DNA of 64,000 nucleotides, taken from Blastopirellula retiformator. Lineage in GTDB: Bacteria > Planctomycetota > Planctomycetia > Pirellulales > Pirellulaceae. The notes beneath the pieces were generated by a model, which saw only the letters and a list, made by a program, of their open reading frames with translations, made no database searches and was not told the origin of the DNA. Shown in pieces: positions 17,247-25,206 of this stretch. Position numbers and translations under genes: made by a program. Positions within the stretch are counted from its first letter, which is position 1, and each line of letters opens with the position of its first letter. The stretch spans positions 248,001 through 312,000 of the forward strand of contig NZ_SJPF01000001.1 of assembly GCF_007859755.1 (NCBI RefSeq). Reading direction: 5' to 3'.

Positions 17247-17608
17247 TCGTCAAACCACTCGTCGCTGGGGTCAAACTTCGGATAGACGATGTTCAGGATC
17301 TTCATCTGCCCGATCGCCCTGTGCCGCGTGCCGGGGCGAATCATCACCAGCATGCCGGGCTTCAGGTCAATCCGGGCGTCATCCAGCTGCATTTGCGCGT
17401 CTTCGGCACACTCGAGGATGTAATACGTCTCGGTCAGGCGCTTGTGGTAGTGCAGCTTGGCGTCGGTCGAGATCTCGGTCAGGTGAATCGTGCCGGGATA
17501 GTCGGCCACCTCGGCCAGTCCGCGGCGGGCGGTTCCGCACGGGCAAGGGACTCCGGGAAGCGCCGCCAGGTGGACGACTTCGTAGCCTGAGGTGGAACTG
17601 GCGGACAT
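17243..17608 (-). CDS. Cupin-domain protein
   Basis: The 121-residue protein is a single small cupin: TIHLTEISTDAKLHYHKRLTETYYILE carries the first motif (H-x-H and the glutamate in TETYYILE), and LKPGMLVMIRPGTRHRAIG the second. Such proteins bind a metal and range from isomerases to sensors. The N-terminus holds a CPCG motif (VPCPCGTARR) that may bind a metal or simply be structural. The TAG stop lies inside the CTAG that borders element copy 2, so the gene's 3' end is the element's insertion point; the stop is kept. No operon partner is near. Confidence 0.8.
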   Translation of the reverse strand: MSASSTSGYEVVHLAALPGVPCPCGTARRGLAEVADYPGTIHLTEISTDAKLHYHKRLTETYYILECAEDAQMQLDDARIDLKPGMLVMIRPGTRHRAIGQMKILNIVYPKFDPSDEWFDD

Positions 17609-18256
17609 AAACTACTCCGAATGACCGGCGAGCGGCGAACATGAATGAATCACGGAAGATTTCCGCTGATTATTTTAGCTAACCGGCGCCGCCGCTTCCA
17701 GTTCGTACAAAGGCCCCAATCGCGGGAGGCGCAGGCGTGAAGCTGCGGTGAGTTTGCGGCCTGCGTTTGCTTTGCCGCCCTGCGGCTGGCCCGATAATCG
17801 TTAAGGTTTTCCAGGTCTCTGGAGGCGTTAAATCTTGCGCTACAGGATAGGTAAACCAAGTTGCGGAAATTGACTTCGATCGGTAAAGCGGCATTGATTC
17901 GCAGGCCGATACCGTGATCTGGCGACCGAAATTCGATCGCCGTGCTGAAGTCCCTCTCGCGGAGAAAGAGGGCACGTTAACTCTCGGCATGGAGAGATCG
18001 AGTCACGGGAAGACTCGACCGAAGTTAGCGGTCAATATTTTGTGTGGACTGTAGGAGCTTAGCAAGCTTCCTGAACAAGGTCCGACTGACGCTCCCACAC
18101 TTACCCGTCGTTTCAACGGTCCCGCCTGTTGATGTGATGTTGTAAGCGAACACTCGCGGCGTGGGAGTCGCACACCGTGACTGTTCACGCGAGCGCCGGC
18201 CAAGTGACGGACTGCGAGCGGGCCCACAGTACTAACGCATTAGGAGACGTTGCTCG
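17609..18256. other. Long gene-free leader region upstream of the cysteine-rich gene
   Basis: About 650 bases lack any open frame with credible start and codon use. Several short dyads are visible, for example GTGGGAGCGTCAGTCGG against CTCCCAC segments (18075-18170) and CTCTCGCGGAGAAAGAG (17955-17971). A TATTTT box occurs near 18033. The end carries a clear AGGAGA ribosome site 9 bases before the ATG at 18257. A long structured leader or a small RNA is possible; no named RNA family is recognised. Confidence 0.4.
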
Positions 18257-19222
18257 ATGAAACTGAATCTTGTTGTGGGAACGATGTTGGTTGCGCTGAT
18301 GTGTAGCCAATCGTTTGCCGCCGGTCTGCTGAACCAGATGCTCGGCGGTGGCTGTGGCTGCTCGACCTCGTGCTGCCAAACGCCAAAATGTTGCACTCCG
18401 GCCCCGCGCTGCTGTGCTCCTCAACCGACTTGCTGTGCTCCGGCGCCGGCCACGTGCTGTGCCCCTGAGCCGACCTGCTGTGCTCCGGAACCGTCCTGCT
18501 GCGAACCGGTCAGCTGCTGCTCGAAAAAGTGCTGCTCGCCGCTGCGTGACGCTCTGAAGAACCTGTTCTGCTGCAAGAAGAGCTGTGGCTCGTCGTGCGG
18601 TTGCGACACCGGTTGCTGCTCGGTCGAACCGACCTGCTGTGCTCCGGAAGCCGCTTGCTGCGAACCTTCCTGCTGTGCCCCGGAAGCCACCTGCTGTGCT
18701 CCGGAAGCTTGCGGTTGCGATAGCGGTTGCGGAAGCAGCTGCGGTTCGTGCTGCGGCAAGAAGAAGTGCGGTCTGCTGGACGGCCTCTTCTGCCACAAGA
18801 AGAAGAGCTGCTGTGGCGGTTGCGATAGCTGCTGCTCGGTCGAACCGACCTGCTGTGCCCCGGAAGCCACCTGCTGTGCTCCGGAAGCCTGCGGTTGCGA
18901 CGGCGGCTGCGATATGGGTTGCGGTTGCGACACCTCGTGCGGCGGTTGCGCCCCGAAGTGCTGCTCGTGCACCCCGATCCGCGACGCCATCAAGCGTCTG
19001 TTCTGCTGCAAGAAGAGCTGCTGTGGCTCGTCCTGCGGTTGTGACGCCAGCTGCGGCGGATGCACCAGCTGTGGCGGATGCAGCAGCTGCGGCAGCACCA
19101 GCGCCCCGATGTCGCCGATCCCGGCTGACGATTCGGCCGCTCCGATGCCGCCGGCTCCGGTTCCGGCCGACAGCATGACGTTTGTCCCGGCTCGCCGTCG
19201 TCTGGCCAGCAACGTTCGCTAA
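18257..19222 (+). CDS. Exported cysteine-rich repeat protein
   Basis: The 321-residue protein has a signal peptide (MKLNLVVGTMLVALMCSQSFAA). The mature part is about one-quarter cysteine, arranged in many copies of TCCAPE, CCSKKCC, CGSSCGC and SCCGKKKC-like units, with two similar halves: the SCCGKKKCGLLDGLF and CTPIRDAIKRLFCCKKSCC blocks resemble the earlier CSPLRDALKNLFCCKKSC block. The C-terminal 45 residues are Pro/Ala-rich (APMPPAPVPADS). Cysteine density this high suggests a metal store or a disulfide-linked structural protein at the cell surface. I know of no matching characterised family. A strong ribosome site and a perfect terminator frame it, so it is probably well expressed and monocistronic. 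Confidence 0.8.
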   Translation: MKLNLVVGTMLVALMCSQSFAAGLLNQMLGGGCGCSTSCCQTPKCCTPAPRCCAPQPTCCAPAPATCCAPEPTCCAPEPSCCEPVSCCSKKCCSPLRDALKNLFCCKKSCGSSCGCDTGCCSVEPTCCAPEAACCEPSCCAPEATCCAPEACGCDSGCGSSCGSCCGKKKCGLLDGLFCHKKKSCCGGCDSCCSVEPTCCAPEATCCAPEACGCDGGCDMGCGCDTSCGGCAPKCCSCTPIRDAIKRLFCCKKSCCGSSCGCDASCGGCTSCGGCSSCGSTSAPMSPIPADDSAAPMPPAPVPADSMTFVPARRRLASNVR

Positions 19223-19259
19223 GCTTCGGCTCAGTGAGCACTAGCTAAGAACTGAAAAG

Positions 19260-19289
19260 CCTGGTTGGAGAAATCCAACCAGGTTTTTT
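19260..19289 (+). terminator. Rho-independent terminator after the cysteine-rich gene
   Basis: A perfect 10-base stem (CCTGGTTGGA, loop GAAA, TCCAACCAGG) is followed by six T residues, 37 bases after the stop. Confidence 0.9.
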
Positions 19290-19307
19290 CATGCGCTAGC
19301 CGCTTCA

Positions 19308-19976
19308 TTACCCTTGGAACTGCCGCTGCACTTCCGCGTCCGACAACACCACCATCCCCCAGATCGCAAACGGCATCACAAAGATGCAGCAAAGTCCCGA
19401 AGAGCAGGGGAGCAGCGCCAAAATGAAGCCCGCCCACGCCAACGCGTACGTCCGCAGCTGACTGGCGTTGTACAGCGCAAACAACGTGAACGCGTTGAAG
19501 ATCAGCACAATGCCGCTGCCGATCAGATTGCCGATTATCTCGGCCGGATCGCGCTGATTGGGGCCAGCCGCCAGCATGACGACGTTCATCACCAGGCCCA
19601 GCACCATCAACACCAACATTATCCCCAGCAGCGACATGCAGACGATCGCCGGCACCGCCAACTTTCCTTTGGCGGCCTCAAACCCGCCGGGGCCGGGCCG
19701 GCCGGCGTCCGACGCGGTGTATGGAGACGCATACGGATTCGCTTCGCCTTGCGGCTGCGAAGGGGACGCCTGCGAGTACGGATTGCCAGAGTCTTGCGCC
19801 GCGCCTCCATATGACGATCCGGAAGGGGAGTCGGAGAAGACGTTGCCCGCCGGCGGCGGTCCGCCGGGGATCGGCTGCACGGCCGAGCAATGGGGGCACT
19901 TCGTCCGTTTTCCTTCATTCCCGTCGGGGACGCGAATCTGTTGTTTGCAAACCTGGCAAGCGAATTCAATCGGCAT
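19308..19976 (-). CDS. Zinc-ribbon membrane protein, paralog 1 of 4
   Basis: The 222-residue product begins MPIEFACQVCKQQIRV and has a four-cysteine zinc ribbon, CxxC...CPHC, in residues 7-32. A Pro/Ser/Gly/Tyr-rich linker (about 35-95) leads to four transmembrane segments, ending with the shared motif CIFVMPFAIWG. The same layout recurs in the next three minus-strand genes, so this is the downstream-most member of a four-gene tandem family. The ribbon is probably cytoplasmic, the linker flexible. The start at 19976 is chosen because MPIEF is shared by three of the paralogs. Function is unknown. Confidence 0.75.
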   Translation of the reverse strand: MPIEFACQVCKQQIRVPDGNEGKRTKCPHCSAVQPIPGGPPPAGNVFSDSPSGSSYGGAAQDSGNPYSQASPSQPQGEANPYASPYTASDAGRPGPGGFEAAKGKLAVPAIVCMSLLGIMLVLMVLGLVMNVVMLAAGPNQRDPAEIIGNLIGSGIVLIFNAFTLFALYNASQLRTYALAWAGFILALLPCSSGLCCIFVMPFAIWGMVVLSDAEVQRQFQG

Positions 19977-20103
19977 CGGCGTAACTTCAAAGATGGTCAA
20001 GAGCGTTCGGCGCGGCCCTCAATCGCCGCGATGTGACTAATGTAAGCCGCCGCTAGCCAAAGTGCTAGCGCTGCGGCGAGGTCCGTTGATTGCGGCGATC
20101 AGC

Positions 20104-20796
20104 TCACCGGAATTGCGCTTTTCCTTCCGGCAGGCACAGCAGCACAATCGCCCAAATGCCAGCGGTAAAGCCGAGAATCGCCAGCAGCAACGTTGGGCAG
20201 TTGCTGATCGCGCCGCACGGAATCATCCCCAGCAGCACGCCGACCCACGCCATCGTGTACGACTTGCGAAACAGCACGGTGATCAAAAATCCGATCGCCG
20301 CGATGCTCAAGATTGAACCAATTCCGCACGCCGAGGCCAAACTGATCCACACCACCGCCTGATCGGCCGCATCCGCGGGATTAGGAGGGCTGACCAGCAT
20401 GAAAATGGCGAACCCCGTCAAAAGGACTGACAACAATAGGTTGACCGCCTGGGCGACCAAGATGATCGCCACCGGCACCGTCAGCAGCACCTTGGCCGTT
20501 TGCTCGGTCATTCCGCCGCCGGTCGGCGCCCGATAGTCGGAGGACGTCGAAGCGGACGCACTGGGCGATTGGTAAGGGTTGGCCGTGTTCTCGGCAAATG
20601 GATTCGGCTCTTCCGCAGCCAACGGCCGGGTCGTAACCGGCTCTGGCGGCGGCAACGGCGGCTCTTCTGGCGCCACTTCAGGCGTCGGGATCCGCTGCAC
20701 ATGGCCGCAGCCGGGGCATTTTACCTTCTTGCCGGCCGAGTCGTCCGGCACGCGCAGTTTCTTGGGGCACTCAGTACAAAGGAACTCGATCGGCAT
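20104..20796 (-). CDS. Zinc-ribbon membrane protein, paralog 2 of 4
   Basis: The 230-residue protein starts MPIEFLCTECPKKLRV and carries ribbon cysteines CTEC...CPGCGHVQRIP (residues 7-33). An acidic Pro/Glu-rich linker (LAAEEPNPFAEN) leads to NPYQSP, a motif also seen in paralogs 1 and 4. Four membrane segments follow, with ...IPCGAISNC and the terminal GIWAIVLLCLPEG in place of the FAIWG motif. About 130 bases separate it from its neighbour paralog. Its C-terminal part is the most divergent of the set. Confidence 0.75.
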   Translation of the reverse strand: MPIEFLCTECPKKLRVPDDSAGKKVKCPGCGHVQRIPTPEVAPEEPPLPPPEPVTTRPLAAEEPNPFAENTANPYQSPSASASTSSDYRAPTGGGMTEQTAKVLLTVPVAIILVAQAVNLLLSVLLTGFAIFMLVSPPNPADAADQAVVWISLASACGIGSILSIAAIGFLITVLFRKSYTMAWVGVLLGMIPCGAISNCPTLLLAILGFTAGIWAIVLLCLPEGKAQFR

Positions 20797-20890
20797 CGAA
20801 ACGGCATTCCACCAAAAGCGAACAGGAAGAGGAGTTAGCCAAGTCTAAGTCGCGCCGCCGGTAAACTCCACTGTAATCTTGCCGCGGCGA

Positions 20891-21505
20891 CTAACGGCGG
20901 AAGTGGGACGAAATCCGACGGTCCGCCAACAGTACGATCCCCCAAATGGCGAACGGAATGCCGAGCACGCAAAACAGCGACGCGCCGCACGGCGTCATTG
21001 CCAGCACCAGGCCGATCCACGCCCAGACCCGGTTGTGGAGGGTCCGAAAGTGAATTAACCCTTTCATCATCACCGCGGTTACACCGACCGTCAGCCCACC
21101 GAACAGCATCGAAAACGCCGCTCCTACCGCCGTCAGGTTGGCCGGCGGCGCGAACATTAGCTGCAACGTCCACACGACCACCGACACCGTGTTCACCGTC
21201 ATCGCCAGGATCGCCACAAAAAACAGGGCCGTCCCCGGCGTCGAGATCCGGTGCCGCACCTCGACCAGCGACAAGCTCTCGGGCGGCGGAACCGCCGCCG
21301 CGGCGACTGCCGGAAGGGGCTCTTCGCGCCAGGGCCCGTTGTTGGTTTCTCGCAGTCGCAGTTCCGGCTCTGGCGCTGGTTTTGCCGCTGGCTGCGGCAC
21401 CCGCTCGGCCGATTGGCACTTCGGGCAGCGCACCATCTTGCCTGCCAACGGGTCAGGCACACGAAATTTCGTAGAGCATTGGCTGCAAGCGAATTCGATC
21501 GGCAT
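20891..21505 (-). CDS. Zinc-ribbon membrane protein, paralog 3 of 4
   Basis: The 204-residue product begins MPIEFACSQCSTKFRV with ribbon cysteines CSQC...CPKCQSAERVP (7-33). The linker is shorter and Pro/Ala/Glu-rich. Four membrane segments end with MTPCGASLFCVLGIPFAIWGIVLL, a closer match to paralogs 1 and 4. The ATG at 21505 is used because the MPIEF start is shared; a longer frame upstream has no homologous extension. Confidence 0.75.
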   Translation of the reverse strand: MPIEFACSQCSTKFRVPDPLAGKMVRCPKCQSAERVPQPAAKPAPEPELRLRETNNGPWREEPLPAVAAAAVPPPESLSLVEVRHRISTPGTALFFVAILAMTVNTVSVVVWTLQLMFAPPANLTAVGAAFSMLFGGLTVGVTAVMMKGLIHFRTLHNRVWAWIGLVLAMTPCGASLFCVLGIPFAIWGIVLLADRRISSHFRR

Positions 21506-21645
21506 TCGCGACTGTCCCAACCGCAACCGGTCGAAGTTAGTTAGCCAGCGGGCGCTCGCCAAATGACAAGTCGCCCACGGGGCAATGGTTTCTTCGTTGC
21601 GCCTGGCCGGGTCTTGGGCCAAAAACCAGTCCGACGAAAAACGGG

Positions 21646-22293
21646 TTAGCTATGAAAACTCGACTTGATCTGCGGGTCGTTCATCTGAATCAATCCCCAA
21701 ATCGCAAAGGGAATAGCGAGAACGCAAAGGACCGAAGTTCCGCACGGCAGCATCGACAACACCAGCCCTGTCTGCGCGGAGCCGCTGTCGTCCAGCCGCA
21801 CGAAACTGAGCAAACCTGTGAACGTGTAATAAATGCAGGCCAACCCGAGCAGTCCGCCGATGCCGCCGCCGACTACGTTGAACTTGCCGGCACTGATCAG
21901 CAAGATGACAAGCCCGATCTCCGCCACCACGCGCAAGACCACCAGCGTCAACAAGACCATGCCTGGGATCAAGACGCGCTGCGAAGCGGGCGTTACGCTT
22001 CGTTTTTTCTTTCCACCCGAGCCCCCGGTCGCTGCAGGGGACTGAAATGGATTGGGACTGGACGGCAGAGCCGTTCCAGCCGTTTGGCTCCAAAAGTCGT
22101 CGTCATCCTTCGCTTTGACCTGGTAGTCGATCTGCGGTTCCGGCTCGGGATCAGGCAACAGATCCGCTTCGATTTGCGGACTGGGGATCTGCCCAATCGT
22201 CTTGCACTTTGGACAACGGACCTTCTTGCCCGCCATCTTTTCATCGACTTTGAATTTGGCCGCACAGCTACCGCACGTGAATACGATCGGCAT
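21646..22293 (-). CDS. Zinc-ribbon membrane protein, paralog 4 of 4
   Basis: The 215-residue protein starts MPIVFTCGSCAAKFKV with ribbon cysteines CGSC...CPKCKTIGQIP. An acidic linker contains DDDDFW and SPNPFQSP. Four membrane segments end in MLPCGTSVLCVLAIPFAIWG. It is the first gene of the minus-strand row. Spacing between the four genes is 95-140 bases, enough for each to have its own promoter. Confidence 0.75.
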   Translation of the reverse strand: MPIVFTCGSCAAKFKVDEKMAGKKVRCPKCKTIGQIPSPQIEADLLPDPEPEPQIDYQVKAKDDDDFWSQTAGTALPSSPNPFQSPAATGGSGGKKKRSVTPASQRVLIPGMVLLTLVVLRVVAEIGLVILLISAGKFNVVGGGIGGLLGLACIYYTFTGLLSFVRLDDSGSAQTGLVLSMLPCGTSVLCVLAIPFAIWGLIQMNDPQIKSSFHS

Positions 22294-22500
22294 TCCGGAC
22301 TCCCCCAAACTATTGACGATTCACCCAGTTGAGCGCCTCTTTCTCTGATGCTAATACCGTAGAGGGGTATCATCGGGGTACTAGTCTATTTAGGTCAACA
22401 GCGATCGTCTATCCGTTGTCTTCCAATTTCCCCAATTCGTTGACCCTGTTAAGATGAATGGTCATTTGCGACGGCAAGGAACCAAACAAGCAAGGCAGGG

Positions 22501-24507
22501 ATGGGCAGCTACTCGGTAAACGACATTTTGGGTCCCGACGGCAGTATCGCTCGGCGTTTACCTCGCTACGAACTTCGCCAGCAGCAGCTCGACATGGCCG
22601 ATGCGGTCGCCGCGGCGATCGAAAACAAGCGGCATTTGATCGTCGAGGCCGGCACCGGCGTCGGCAAAAGCTTCGCCTATCTGGTCCCTGCGATCTTGGC
22701 GGTCGGCCAAGAGCCGCGGGACGAAGAGGAAGATCGCCCCCGGCGGATCATCGTCTCGACCCACACCATCGCCCTGCAAGAGCAGCTGATCCAAAAAGAC
22801 CTGCCGCTGCTCAACAGCGTGATCCCGCTCGAGTTCACCGCGGTGCTGGCCAAGGGGCGCGGCAACTATCTCAGCAAACGCCGCATGGGCGCGGCCCTCA
22901 GTCGGACCAAAACGCTGTTCGCCAAAGATGAAGAAGAGCATCAGCTCGACCACATCCGCACCTGGTCGAAGGAGACCAGCGACGGCTCGCTGAGCGATCT
23001 GGAGTTTCGCCCGCTCGGTTCGGTTTGGGACGAAGTCCATAGCGACAGCGGCAATTGCCTGGGCCGCAACTGTCCCAGCTACAACGACTGCTTTTACTAC
23101 AAGGCTCGCCGCCGCGTTCAAAACGCCCAGATCATCATCGTCAATCACGCCCTCTTCTTCAGCGACCTGGCGCTCCGCCGCAGCGGCGTCAATCTGTTGC
23201 CGAAGTACGACGCGGTGATCTTTGACGAAGCCCACACCATCGAGTCGGTCGCCGGCGATCACCTCGGGCTTTCGATCACCTCGGCCCAGATCGACTACAC
23301 CCTCAACAAGCTGTTCAACGACCGCACCAACAAAGGGCTGTTGATGCACCATGGACTGACCGAAGCGATGCAGCAGGTCGTCCATTGCCAATTCCGGGCA
23401 CAGCAGTTCTTCACCGAGATCGACGCTTGGCTCGCAGAGAACCCGCAGTCGAGCGGCCGCGTCCGCGACGCCGAGCTGGTCCCCAACGTGTTGACGCCGG
23501 CGCTGGCCAAGTTGGCCGCCCAGGTCAAAAACGCCGGCGAAGATATGAACGACGATAGTCAACGGCAAGACCTCACCTCGATGAGCGATCGGCTCTACTT
23601 GTTGGCGGATGGGATCGAAAGCTGGCGCACCCAAAAAATCGAAGACGCCGTCTACTGGGTCGAAAGCAGCCAACAGCGCGGCCCCTATCGTCGCGTCAAG
23701 TTGTCGGCCGCCCCGGTCGACGTTGGCCCGGCGCTGCGAAGCGAACTGTTTCAAGCGGTCGACAGCGTCATCATGACCAGCGCCACGTTGGCGGTCGGCG
23801 GCGGAAACTCGTTCGACTTCTTCAAGTCGCGGGTTGGTTTGACGAAAAGCGAAACGTTCTCGCTCGGCTCTCCGTTCGACTACTCCGAACAAGCGAAGCT
23901 GATTTTGGTCAACGAAATGCCCGACCCCAGCGACCGCAAGAACTACGACAAGGCGGTCGTCGAAATGATCCGGCGGTATGTCGCCCGGACGCAAGGTCGG
24001 GCGTTTGTCCTATTTACCAGCTACGAAATGCTCCGCTGGGCCGCCAGTTCGCTCACCCGCTGGCTGTCGCAAGAAGGAATCGAACTGTTCAGCCAGTCGG
24101 ACGGCATGCCGCGCAGCGTGATGGTCGAAAAGTTCAAGCAGTCCGAAAAGGCGGTTCTCTTCGGCACCGACAGCTTCTGGCAAGGAGTCGACGTCCCCGG
24201 TGACGCCCTGCAAAACGTGATCATCACTAAGCTTCCTTTTAGCGTGCCTGACCAACCGCTCTTACAAGCTCGGCTCGAGCGGATCAAAGAGCAAGGAGGC
24301 CAACCGTTCGGCCAGTACCAACTGCCCGAAGCGGTGATCAAACTCCGCCAAGGTTTCGGCCGCCTGATCCGCACCCAAGAAGACTCCGGCATCGTCGTGA
24401 TCCTCGATCCGCGGGTCAAAACCAAGAGCTACGGAAAAGTCTTCCTGAAGTCGCTCCCCGACTGCCCGATCGTCAACGAAAGCTACAAAGGAGGAGCGTT
24501 CGCCTAA
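22501..24507 (+). CDS. dinG: DinG/XPD-like ATP-dependent DNA helicase
   Basis: The 668-residue protein is a superfamily 2, DinG-group helicase. Motif I is EAGTGVGKS (residues 49-57), motif Ia ISTHT-like IIVSTHTIALQEQL, and motif II is VIFDEAHTIE near 240. C-terminal motifs include AVLFGTDSFWQGVDVPGD and a terminal QGFGRLIRTQ. DinG-type helicases unwind DNA 5' to 3' and resolve R-loops or D-loops. In XPD/DinG proteins four cysteines hold a 4Fe-4S cluster; here only three are present (GNCLGRNCPSYNDC, about 186-197), and the first, normally in a KGRxNYLC segment, is serine (KGRGNYLS, about 118-125). The cluster may be missing or altered. The ATG at 22501 has an upstream AAGGCAGGG site. Confidence 0.88.
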   Translation: MGSYSVNDILGPDGSIARRLPRYELRQQQLDMADAVAAAIENKRHLIVEAGTGVGKSFAYLVPAILAVGQEPRDEEEDRPRRIIVSTHTIALQEQLIQKDLPLLNSVIPLEFTAVLAKGRGNYLSKRRMGAALSRTKTLFAKDEEEHQLDHIRTWSKETSDGSLSDLEFRPLGSVWDEVHSDSGNCLGRNCPSYNDCFYYKARRRVQNAQIIIVNHALFFSDLALRRSGVNLLPKYDAVIFDEAHTIESVAGDHLGLSITSAQIDYTLNKLFNDRTNKGLLMHHGLTEAMQQVVHCQFRAQQFFTEIDAWLAENPQSSGRVRDAELVPNVLTPALAKLAAQVKNAGEDMNDDSQRQDLTSMSDRLYLLADGIESWRTQKIEDAVYWVESSQQRGPYRRVKLSAAPVDVGPALRSELFQAVDSVIMTSATLAVGGGNSFDFFKSRVGLTKSETFSLGSPFDYSEQAKLILVNEMPDPSDRKNYDKAVVEMIRRYVARTQGRAFVLFTSYEMLRWAASSLTRWLSQEGIELFSQSDGMPRSVMVEKFKQSEKAVLFGTDSFWQGVDVPGDALQNVIITKLPFSVPDQPLLQARLERIKEQGGQPFGQYQLPEAVIKLRQGFGRLIRTQEDSGIVVILDPRVKTKSYGKVFLKSLPDCPIVNESYKGGAFA

Positions 24508-24559
24508 ATAGTAGCCCGAGTGCGCAAGCTGAGGGAATCCGCCCGCAAGCCAACAAACC

Positions 24560-25145
24560 GGACCACAGCCCGCACGTTTTTTTGATCCCCCATCCCCGTA
24601 GGGTCCGCTGTGCGGACCAAGAACCTGCCCCAACGCCCGTTTGGCAAACAACCCCAACCGGACCGCCACGTTCCAAAATTTCCGAACTGCCAAACAGCCC
24701 GCATCTTCATCAGCCCCATCGGGGCGATCTAATAGCGGCGCCGTTTGTCGGTTCGTATCCTGCGATGGACTGGACCGATGGTTTGCATTTTTTTGCTGGC
24801 CGATGTCGATCGGACCGCAGCGCACGTTTTTTTGATCCCCCATCCGCGTAGGGTCCGCTGTGCGGACCAAGAACCTGCCGAGTCGCCCATTTGGCAAACA
24901 ACCCCAACCGGACCGCCACGTTCCAAAATTTTCGAATTGCCAAACACAGCCCGCATCTTCATCAGCCCATCGGGGCGATCTAATAGCGGCGCCGTTTATT
25001 GGTTTGTATCCTGCGATGGACTGGACCGATGGTTTGCATTTTTTTGCTGGCCGACGTCGATCGGACTGGACCGCAGTGCACGTTTTTTTCGAGCCCCCAT
25101 CCCCGTAGGGTCCGCTGTGCGGACCAAGAGCCTGCTGGCTCGGTC
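24560..25145. repeat. Tandem repeat of about 252 bases, 2.3 copies
   Basis: Units start at 24560, 24812 and 25068 (spacings 252 and 256 bases); the third is cut off after about 78 bases. Each holds GGACC.CAG, GCACGTTTTTTT, a GTAGGGTCCGCTGTGCGGACC palindromic stretch, and CATCGGGGCGATCTAATAG. It lies between dinG and the AAA ATPase gene and shows no coding frame. Confidence 0.85.
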
Positions 25146-25206
25146 ATTTGGCGCCCGTTGCTCATGCTTGTTGAGCAGGTTCGTGGTCCGCACAGCGGAC
25201 CCTACG
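25104..25206. repeat. Inverted repeat around the ATPase gene end
   Basis: CGTAGGGTCCGCTGTGCGGACC at 25104-25125 is repeated in reverse complement at 25185-25206. The right arm belongs to the 3' end of the AAA ATPase gene and is an inverted piece of the tandem repeat. Confidence 0.8.

Noticed and set aside
18421-19212. Gln/Pro-rich open frame antisense to the cysteine-rich gene
   Set aside because: It mirrors the TGC/CCG repeats of the other strand; the plus-strand frame has a signal peptide, a ribosome site and a terminator.
22558-23994. 478-residue open frame antisense to dinG
   Set aside because: The helicase motifs on the plus strand decide the coding strand.
24560-25145. 252-base repeats as a replication origin or iteron array
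   Set aside because: Iterons are short; here the units are long and few, and no initiator box was recognised. A RepA-like gene is near, but no supporting motif ties them.
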